Part shown: positions 24,538 through 64,000 of the stretch, piece by piece
How the letters are laid out: every line of letters begins with the position of its first letter
Numbering within the stretch: position 1 is the stretch's first letter
DNA from: Sorangium cellulosum
Lineage (GTDB): Bacteria; Myxococcota_A; Polyangia; Polyangiales; Polyangiaceae
NCBI RefSeq assembly: GCF_004135735.1
Contig: NZ_CP012670.1
Location: 9,929,501 to 9,993,500, forward strand
Direction: 5' to 3'
DNA length: 64,000 bases
Program-made: the position numbers and the translations under genes
The notes under the pieces: model-generated
What the model saw: the letters and a program-made list of their open reading frames with translations, nothing else
Database searches by the model: none
What the model was told of the DNA's origin: nothing

Positions 24538-26487
24538 TCATGCGCCAAAGGAGCCCCGCTCGGCCGCGAGGGCGCGCCCGAGGAGCCCGATGATGCGCTC
24601 CGCATCATAGACGCACCCGCCCCAGCTGCCGCCGCTGGCATCCTGAAGCGCGGCCCACAACCGCGTATCCGCGCTCACTCGGGCGTCGGGTCGAAGGGCT
24701 GGATTGGGCGAACGGGCGGCGAGGCCGCCGGCATCCACGCCCACGACGTCCACCGTCCCCTCCAGCCTGCGCGTGTCGATCCGAAGCCTGACGCGGTCGC
24801 CGTCGCGCACGCGGCCGATGGGCCCACCCGCCCACGCCTCCGGGCTGACGTGGCCGATGCACGCCCCGGTGGAGACGCCGGAGAAACGACCGTCCGTGAC
24901 CAGGGCGATACGGTGCCCGTCCTTCACGTGCTTGAGGGCGGAGGTGATCTGGTAGGTCTCCGGCATCCCGATGCCGGGGCCGATGCCGATCAGCACCATC
25001 ACGTCACCCGGCTGCACGGCGCCCGTCTTGATCGCCTCGATCGCCGCGTGCTCGCTGCCGAACACGCGCGCGGGCCCCTCGTGCAGATAAACGCCGTCCG
25101 GTCCGACCGCCTGGGGAGCGATCGCGGTGCTCTTCACGAGCGCTCCCTCGGGCGCGAGGTTGCCGCGCAAGAAGGTCACCGTGCTGGTGAGGCCGCGCTC
25201 GCGCGCCCTCCCGGCGGACAGGATCACGTCGTCCGGGTCGATGCGGTCGAGCTGCTGGAGCTTGTCGCGCAGGCGCCGGCGCCGCTCGCTGCGCTCCCAC
25301 CACTCGAGGTTCTCGCCCACGGTCCGACCGCTGACGGTGCGCGCACCGAGCCGCAGCAGGCCGAGCTCGCGCAGATGGAGCATGACCTCCGGGACGCCTC
25401 CCGCGAGGAAGACCTGGACCGTGGCGTAATGTCGCGGCCCGTTGGGCAACACGTCCACGAGCCGCGGAACGAGGGCGTTGATGCGCGCCCAGTCGTCCAC
25501 CGTGGGGCGCCGGAGCCCGGCCGCATGGGCGATCGCCGGCACGTGGAGCACCAGGTTGGTCGACCCGCCGACGGCGGCGTGCAGCACCATGGCGTTGTGG
25601 AGGGAATCGTCGGTGAGGAGGTCCCGCGTGGTCACGCCACGTCGCTCGAGGGCCATGAGCGCGTGCGCGGAGCGGCGGGCGAGGTCGCGCCAGATCTCGG
25701 CGCCCGACGGGCTGAGCGCGCCGTGCGGGAGGGCGAGGCCGAGCGCCTCCGCCACCACCTGGCTCGTCGCGGCCGTCCCCATGAACTGGCAGCCGCCGCC
25801 GGGGGAACCGCAGGCGCGGCAGCCCATCTCGGCGGCGTGGTCGAGGGTCACCTCCCCGCGCGCAAAGCGCGCCGCGAGGGTCTGGACCTTGGCGGTATCC
25901 TCCGCCTCCTCCGCGAGGAGCGTGACGCCCCCCGGCACGAGCACCGTGGGGAGGTCGAGGCTGCCGGCGAGCGCCATCATCATGGCCGGCAAGCCCTTGT
26001 CGCAGGTGGCGACGCCGAGCACCCCTCGGCGGGTGGGCAGCGAGCGTATCAGCCTTCGAAACACGATGGCCGCGTCATTGCGGTAAGCGAGGCTGTCGAG
26101 CATGCCCACGGTGCCATTGGTCCGCCCGTCGCACGGATCGCTGACATAGCCGGCGAACGGAATGGCCCCGCTGGCCGTGAACGTGCGGGCGGCCTCCTCC
26201 ATGAGCAGCCCCACCTCCCAGTGCCCCGTGTGGTACCCGAGCGCGATCGGCGCGCCGTCCGGCGCGCGGATCCCCCCCTGCGTGCTGAGCACGAGGAACT
26301 GCTTCCCGAGCAGGCGCGCAGGCTCCCACCCCATCCCGGCATTCTGAGTCCAGCCGAACAGCTCGCCGCTGGACATCGCGCGGAGCTGCTCGGCCTCGAG
26401 CGGGAGGCGCCCCGACGGGCCGGGCGCGGTCGTGCGCAGGGCGTAGATCGCCTCGCTGCCGGACTCGAGCACCGGGTCCTGGCTCAT
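24538..26487 (-). CDS. yjhG: Pentonate dehydratase, YjhG/YagF family (IlvD/Edd)
   Basis: A 649-residue Fe-S dehydratase of the IlvD/Edd superfamily. Its length and the opening MSSGELFGWTQNAGMGW fit the YjhG/YagF D-xylonate dehydratases. Cluster ligands are visible at C119 (DPCDGRTNG), C162 (TCDKG) and C233 (GGCQFMGTA). It should convert D-xylonate (or L-arabinonate) to 2-keto-3-deoxypentonate. The start overlaps the aldehyde dehydrogenase stop as ATGA (26484-26487). The neighbouring FAH-fold protein and semialdehyde dehydrogenase support an oxidative pentose pathway, so I prefer a pentonate over a hexonate substrate. Confidence 0.87.
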   Translation of the reverse strand: MSQDPVLESGSEAIYALRTTAPGPSGRLPLEAEQLRAMSSGELFGWTQNAGMGWEPARLLGKQFLVLSTQGGIRAPDGAPIALGYHTGHWEVGLLMEEAARTFTASGAIPFAGYVSDPCDGRTNGTVGMLDSLAYRNDAAIVFRRLIRSLPTRRGVLGVATCDKGLPAMMMALAGSLDLPTVLVPGGVTLLAEEAEDTAKVQTLAARFARGEVTLDHAAEMGCRACGSPGGGCQFMGTAATSQVVAEALGLALPHGALSPSGAEIWRDLARRSAHALMALERRGVTTRDLLTDDSLHNAMVLHAAVGGSTNLVLHVPAIAHAAGLRRPTVDDWARINALVPRLVDVLPNGPRHYATVQVFLAGGVPEVMLHLRELGLLRLGARTVSGRTVGENLEWWERSERRRRLRDKLQQLDRIDPDDVILSAGRARERGLTSTVTFLRGNLAPEGALVKSTAIAPQAVGPDGVYLHEGPARVFGSEHAAIEAIKTGAVQPGDVMVLIGIGPGIGMPETYQITSALKHVKDGHRIALVTDGRFSGVSTGACIGHVSPEAWAGGPIGRVRDGDRVRLRIDTRRLEGTVDVVGVDAGGLAARSPNPALRPDARVSADTRLWAALQDASGGSWGGCVYDAERIIGLLGRALAAERGSFGA

Positions 26488-27989
26488 GCGCGGGGCGGGA
26501 TGGGATCGCGGGTGGCCCGGCCGTCGACGAGGCGGGATATCCCGAGCGGGTTCTCGTCGCGGAGCTCCGGCGGGAGCAGCGCGGGGGGGCACGACTGGTA
26601 GCAAACGGGGCGCGCGAAGCGGAAGATGGCCGCGCTTCCAACCGAGGTGAAGCGCGCGTCGCTGCTCGCCGGGTACGGCCCGCCGTGGTGCATGGCGTGC
26701 GACACCTCCACGCCCGTCGGGTAGCCATTGAAGACAAGGCGGCCCGCGACCCGGCCGAGGACATCGACCAGGTCCTGGGCGGCGGCGAGCTCGTCGGCGG
26801 TCCCGTGCAGCGTGGCGGTGAGCTGGCCGTCGAGCGCGCCGAGGAGCTGGAGCAGCTCTCCGCGGCTCGAAGCGGTGACGAGCAGCGTGTACGGCCCGAA
26901 GATCTCGTGCGCGAGGTGCGGCTGCCGTGCGAAGTCGGCGGCGGAGACGCGCGCGACGCGCGCGCCGGTGTCGGTCAGCCACGCCACGCCTTGCAGCTCC
27001 CGCACGGCGCGGTCGAACGACGCCTGGATGCCGGCGTGCAGCATCACACCGGGCGTGATGGCGCGGGCTCGGTCGGCGACCGACCGCGCAAACGCATCCC
27101 ATTCCGGGGAGGAGAGCCCCAGGACCAGGCCCGGCTTGGTGCAGAACTGGCCGACGCCGAGCGTGCACGAGCCGACCAGCCCTTCGGCGATCGCGTCGCG
27201 GCGCTCGCGCAGCGCGCCGGGCAGCACGATGAGCGGGTTGATGCTGCCCATCTCCGCAAAGACGGGGATCGGCCGCGGGCGGGCGGCGGCGGCGTCCCAG
27301 AGGGCGCGGCCGGCGCGGATGGACCCGGTGAAGCCCACCGCCTGGATCGCCTCGTGGCGCACCAGCGCGAGCGAGACCTCGGGCGAGGCGCCGTGCACCA
27401 TGACGAACACGCCCACGGGCAGGCCCGCCTTCTGCACGGCGGAGCGCAGGGCCGAGGCCACGAGGTCGGAGGTGCCGGGGTGCGCCGGGTGGGCCTTGAC
27501 CACGACCGGGTTGCCCGCCGCGAGGGCGGAGGCGGTGTCGCCGCCGGCGACGGAGAACGCGAGGGGGAAATTGCTCGCGCCGAAGACGGCCACCGGACCG
27601 ATCGGTCGCAGCATGCGGCGCACGTCGGGGCGCGGGAGCGGCTTGCGGTCCGGCAGCGCGGGATCGATCCGGGCATCGACCCAGGAGCCCTCGCGCACGA
27701 CGGCGGCGAACAGGCGTAGCTGGCCGGTGGTGCGGCCGCGCTCGCCCTCGAGGCGGGCGACGGGCAGCCCGGTCTCCCGGTGCGCGGTCTGGATCAGGGC
27801 ATCGCCGAGCGCCACGATCTCGTCGGCGGCGGTCTCCAGGAAGCGGGCGCGCATCTCCGGATCGAGGCCGGCGAAGGCCCGCGCCGCCGCGGCGGCGGCG
27901 CGGGCGGCGGCGTCGATCTCGGCGGCGGTGGCGTCTCGGTAAGCACCGAGCTTCTCCCCGGTGGCGGCGTTGTGGGCGAAGAATTCCAT
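26484..27989 (-). CDS. 2-oxoglutarate semialdehyde dehydrogenase
   Basis: A 501-residue aldehyde dehydrogenase. Catalytic residues are visible: N140 in GASNFP, K165 in VVKAHPAHPGTS, E246 in FAEMGS and C283 in GQFCTKPG. The FAEMGSINP and GQFCTKPG forms are typical of 2,5-dioxovalerate (2-oxoglutarate semialdehyde) dehydrogenases, the last enzyme of the Weimberg pathway and of related sugar-acid routes. The ATG at 27989 opens MEFFAHNAATGE. It lies 62 bases after the FAH-family gene and is coupled by 4 bases to the dehydratase gene. Confidence 0.87.
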   Translation of the reverse strand: MEFFAHNAATGEKLGAYRDATAAEIDAAARAAAAAARAFAGLDPEMRARFLETAADEIVALGDALIQTAHRETGLPVARLEGERGRTTGQLRLFAAVVREGSWVDARIDPALPDRKPLPRPDVRRMLRPIGPVAVFGASNFPLAFSVAGGDTASALAAGNPVVVKAHPAHPGTSDLVASALRSAVQKAGLPVGVFVMVHGASPEVSLALVRHEAIQAVGFTGSIRAGRALWDAAAARPRPIPVFAEMGSINPLIVLPGALRERRDAIAEGLVGSCTLGVGQFCTKPGLVLGLSSPEWDAFARSVADRARAITPGVMLHAGIQASFDRAVRELQGVAWLTDTGARVARVSAADFARQPHLAHEIFGPYTLLVTASSRGELLQLLGALDGQLTATLHGTADELAAAQDLVDVLGRVAGRLVFNGYPTGVEVSHAMHHGGPYPASSDARFTSVGSAAIFRFARPVCYQSCPPALLPPELRDENPLGISRLVDGRATRDPIPPRA

Positions 27990-28051
27990 GGTTTCAGTGC
28001 GGAACCGGCGATGAACGTCTCGACTTCGTGAGCTTTCTACGATGCGCCTCG

Positions 28052-28918
28052 TCAACCTCGGGATACCGGGTTCGCCAGCGTGCCGACGCCCCGGATCGTG
28101 ATCTCCACGAGGTCGCCAGGCTCCAGGGTGAGCGAGTCTGGCGGCACGATGCCGGTCCCGGTCATGAGGACGACGCCCGCGGGGCAGCTCAGCTCGCGCG
28201 TGAGGTAGGCGACGAGCTCCTCGGGCCTGCGCCGCATCCGCGCGGTCGAGGTCTCCCCCGCGAACACCGCCTCGCCCGCGCGCCGGATCGCGAGCTGGAT
28301 GGAGAGCGCGCGCAGATCCAGCCCGGGCTCGTCCGCGAGCGCGATGGCGGGGCCGAGCGCGCAGCAGCCGTCGTAGATCTTCGCCTGCGGCAGGTAGAGG
28401 GGGTTGTCGCCCTCGATGGACCGCGACGAGACGTCGTTGCCGGCCGTGTAGCCGACGATGCGGCCCGCCGCGGACACGACGAGCGCGAGCTCCGGCTCGG
28501 GCACGTTCCAGCTCGAGTCGCGACGGACGCGCACCGGCGCGCCCGGGCCGGCCACCAGGCGGGGCACCGCCTTGAAGAACAGCTCCGGGCGCTCGGCGTC
28601 GTACACGCGATCGTAGAAGTCGCCGCCGCCGGCGCTCTCTTCCTTGCGCGCGTCGCGCGACCGCTCGTAGGTGACGCCCGCCGCCCAGACCTCCTGTACG
28701 TCGATCGGGGCGAGCAGCGGGACGTCGGGCGGGAGGGGGTGGACCGCGGCGCGCGCGCGCGCGTCGCGCACCGCGCCGAGGGGATCGGGCAAGGCGAGCC
28801 ACGAGGCGACGGACGCGAACGCGTCCGGGGACGCCGCCGTGAGGTCGTGGCGCGCTCCCCGCTCGTCCTCGATCCCGAGGCGCGGCCCGCCACCGCCGGC
28901 AAAACGAAACAGCTTCAT
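28052..28918 (-). CDS. FAH-fold protein, likely 2-keto-3-deoxypentonate dehydratase
   Basis: A 288-residue member of the fumarylacetoacetate hydrolase fold. Motifs include AAGVTYERSRDAR, VPEPELALVV (metal-binding Glu pair), GNDVSSRSIEGDNPLY, KIYDGCCALGP and TGTGIVPPDSLTLEPGD. This set is typical of 2-keto-3-deoxy-xylonate/arabinonate dehydratases (XylX type), which yield 2-oxoglutarate semialdehyde. It is the first gene of the pathway operon, with GGGAGG before the ATG at 28918. An aldolase or hydrolase role cannot be excluded from sequence alone, but operon context favours the dehydratase. Confidence 0.82.
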   Translation of the reverse strand: MKLFRFAGGGGPRLGIEDERGARHDLTAASPDAFASVASWLALPDPLGAVRDARARAAVHPLPPDVPLLAPIDVQEVWAAGVTYERSRDARKEESAGGGDFYDRVYDAERPELFFKAVPRLVAGPGAPVRVRRDSSWNVPEPELALVVSAAGRIVGYTAGNDVSSRSIEGDNPLYLPQAKIYDGCCALGPAIALADEPGLDLRALSIQLAIRRAGEAVFAGETSTARMRRRPEELVAYLTRELSCPAGVVLMTGTGIVPPDSLTLEPGDLVEITIRGVGTLANPVSRG

Positions 28919-29182
28919 GTCCGCGCCTCCCGACAGGCCCGCCCTGTCGATCTGGATCGTCTCGAGCCGAGCACGCCGGGGGCACGCCGGCCTCGTGGAG
29001 CACCTCGGCGAGGAGATGATCCATTATTTACGCGCTCTGTAAAGCCACTTCTTCGCGCTCGCCGCTGCTCCTCGCGTGCGCGTCGACCCAGCCCGCCCCG
29101 ACGAGGATCGAGAAGGCGTCGCCCTGCGACGAGGACGCCGCGCGCCCGAACGGCGCCCTCGCGCCCCGTCGCTCGAGCCGCG

Positions 29183-30256
29183 CTACGCCGGCGCCTGAGC
29201 CTTGATCCGGGGCATCACCTTGGAGGCGAAGAGCCGCAGGCTCCTCTCTGCGACGTCGTAGGGCATCCCAGCATAGCTGAAGACCCCCACGAACGCCCCG
29301 GCGCCGGAGCGCCGCTTGATATCCATGATCTTCTCGTAACACTGCTCCGGCGTCCCGAAGCTCTGAAGGTTCACGAAGAACTCCGTCATCATGTCGATGC
29401 CCCCCGGAGCGCTCATCATCTGCTGCAACGTCCTGTAGCTCTCATACCCCCGCATCTTCGCCAGATGATCCCCCACGAGCTCGTAATGCCGCACCAGCGA
29501 GCTCCAGTAGCCGCCGATGTGCTCGACGGCGTGCCTGCGCGCTCGCGCCGCGTCCTCGTCGCAGAGGACCCAGCCGGCGACGACCGGCGGCGGCGCCTCG
29601 ACGCCGTTCACCTCCCGGAAGATGCGCCGGTATTCGCCGAGCTCGGCCGCCATCACGTCCCAGGGCTTCTGCGGCATGATCAGCATGCCGATGCCGAGCT
29701 TGGCCAGGATGGCGGAGGACTCGGGAGACACGGCCGCAGCGTACGTGCGGCCGCGAAACGACTTGAAGGGGCGCGGCCGGAGCTCGCGCCTCACCTGCTT
29801 GACGAACTTGCCGTCAAACTCGCAGTACCCGCGCTCGAGCCCTTGCAAGATCATCTGCGCCGCCTCGGCGAAGATCTCGCGGCTGTCCTCCTGCCGGACC
29901 CCGAACCCCTCGAACTCGACGCGCCCGAGCCCCCGCCCGATGCCGAAGAGAAAGCGCCCGTCGCTCAGGTGGTCGAGCATCACCGCCTGCTCCGCCACCC
30001 GCATCGGCTGGTGCCACGGCAGCACCACCACCATCGAGCCGAGCTGGATCCGCCGCGTGCGCCCTGCGAGATAGCTCAAATACTGCAGTACGTCGGGACA
30101 CACCGTGTGCCCCGTGAAGTGATGCTCCACACCCCAGATCGAGTCGAAGCCGAGCGGCTCCGCCAGGTCCGCCAGGCGAAGCTCATTGCGATAGACGTCG
30201 CCATCCGTGCGCCCCTCATCCTCGGCCTGAAAAATGACTCCCATCCCGACGTGCAT
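29183..30256 (-). CDS. LLM-class flavin-dependent oxidoreductase
   Basis: A 357-residue bacterial-luciferase-like monooxygenase. Family features include LADLAEPLGFDSIWGVEHHF near the N-terminus, YLAGRTRRIQLGSMVVVLPWHQP, and LSDGRFLFGIGRGLGRVEFEGFG. It would use reduced flavin (FMN or F420). I prefer the ATG at 30256, preceded by GGAGA, over the upstream ATG at 30268, which has no ribosome site. It diverges from the PKS genes and could be a tailoring enzyme for the polyketide, but the 264-base non-coding gap to the pentose operon leaves its loyalty open. Confidence 0.8.
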   Translation of the reverse strand: MHVGMGVIFQAEDEGRTDGDVYRNELRLADLAEPLGFDSIWGVEHHFTGHTVCPDVLQYLSYLAGRTRRIQLGSMVVVLPWHQPMRVAEQAVMLDHLSDGRFLFGIGRGLGRVEFEGFGVRQEDSREIFAEAAQMILQGLERGYCEFDGKFVKQVRRELRPRPFKSFRGRTYAAAVSPESSAILAKLGIGMLIMPQKPWDVMAAELGEYRRIFREVNGVEAPPPVVAGWVLCDEDAARARRHAVEHIGGYWSSLVRHYELVGDHLAKMRGYESYRTLQQMMSAPGGIDMMTEFFVNLQSFGTPEQCYEKIMDIKRRSGAGAFVGVFSYAGMPYDVAERSLRLFASKVMPRIKAQAPA

Positions 30257-30607
30257 GGATCTCTCCATTCATACGCTTGAATTTTGCAGTCTCAGGTCGC
30301 CTTCAGGCCAGAGTAGACGTGGCCGCGAATCACACACACATCCTTGTGAACATCGGTCCAAATTTCTGTTAAGTTATGTTGCGTCGCTTGAGCGCCGCTC
30401 GATCATGTGTCAATTGCTCGGGCAGACTGCGATACATGCTTTCAGCCAGGATCAAGCAGTCCGTGGGCCTCGGTAGCTAGCGCACAGGCGAAGGAAGTCA
30501 AGTCGGCAGGTCGCGATCGTGAGGTTACGCATTACCTTTCATGACACCATGTCTTATGTCGTCTCCGTCGATGGGATGAGTCGTGTGCGCGAGACTCGAG
30601 TAGCACC
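30257..30607. promoter_or_regulatory. Divergent promoter region before PKS genes
   Basis: These 351 bases separate the LLM oxidoreductase from the PKS genes and are distinctly richer in A and T than the rest of the window (for example around 30355-30380). I see no convincing gene. A lone half-site CTTGTGAACATC at about 30350 recalls the TGTGA operators but lacks its partner. No strong ribosome site precedes the PKS start at 30608. Confidence 0.5.

Positions 30608-64000
<33,393 letters not shown>

Noticed and set aside
30345..30365. TGTGAAC word before the PKS as a fourth operator
   Set aside because: Only one half-site is present, with no matching right half and no -35 at the 7-base distance seen in the three real sites.

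Overview
The window is very GC-rich, almost fully coding DNA. Its content suggests a myxobacterium of the Sorangium/Polyangium kind: giant cis-AT modular polyketide synthases, lipoprotein esterases with long Ser/Gly linkers, a DUF1592/DUF1552 protein pair, and a DDE transposase with an ATPase and a zinc-ribbon partner. The genus is inferred from gene content only; no rRNA or marker gene is present.

Layout. (1) 1-7.5 kb, minus strand: a translationally coupled operon of a glycosyltransferase-radical SAM fusion, a WG-repeat-like protein and a NodU/CmcH-type carbamoyltransferase. The carbamoyltransferase is cut in two by a 3,708-bp transposon (447-4154) whose imperfect inverted repeats, 6-bp target duplication and four genes can all be read directly. 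(2) 7.6-10.4 kb: a coupled pair of unknown proteins, one nuclease-like, then a poorly coding stretch holding gene fragments. (3) 10.4-19.4 kb: three lipoprotein alpha/beta-hydrolases (probable carbohydrate esterases), an SMP-30-type lactonase preceded by a permease remnant, and a DUF1592/DUF1552 pair. Three promoters here share one architecture: a -35 box, 7 nt, then a palindrome TGTGA-WCGW-TCACA overlapping the -10. (4) 19.5-28.9 kb, minus strand: a sugar ABC importer (binding protein, ATPase, two permeases) behind a pentonate dehydratase, a 2-keto-acid-semialdehyde dehydrogenase and an FAH-fold dehydratase. With the lactonase this gives the oxidative, non-phosphorylative (Weimberg) pentose route to 2-oxoglutarate, except for the first sugar dehydrogenase. 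Esterases, importer and pathway together suggest use of hemicellulose-derived pentoses.

(5) 29.2-64 kb: an LLM-type flavin oxidoreductase diverges from a type I PKS locus. The first PKS (8,552 aa) reads ACP-KS-AT-AT-DH-KR-ACP / KS-AT-DH-ACP / KS-AT-DH-KR-ACP / KS-AT-KR-ACP / KS-AT-KR-ACP-docking. The second PKS starts 11 bases before the first one ends, carries an N-terminal docking helix, and reads KS-AT-KR-ACP / KS-AT-DH... when the window stops. From AT motifs the extender order is methylmalonyl x3, malonyl x2, methylmalonyl, malonyl. Module 2 has lost its KR but kept an intact-looking DH, and modules 2 and 3 share about 3 kb of nearly identical DNA. The product is not identified and no release domain is in the window. 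The best candidates for something new are the compact transposon with its zinc-ribbon protein, the coupled glycosyltransferase/radical-SAM/WG/carbamoyltransferase operon, the three-promoter operator set, and the PKS starter and module 2 architecture.
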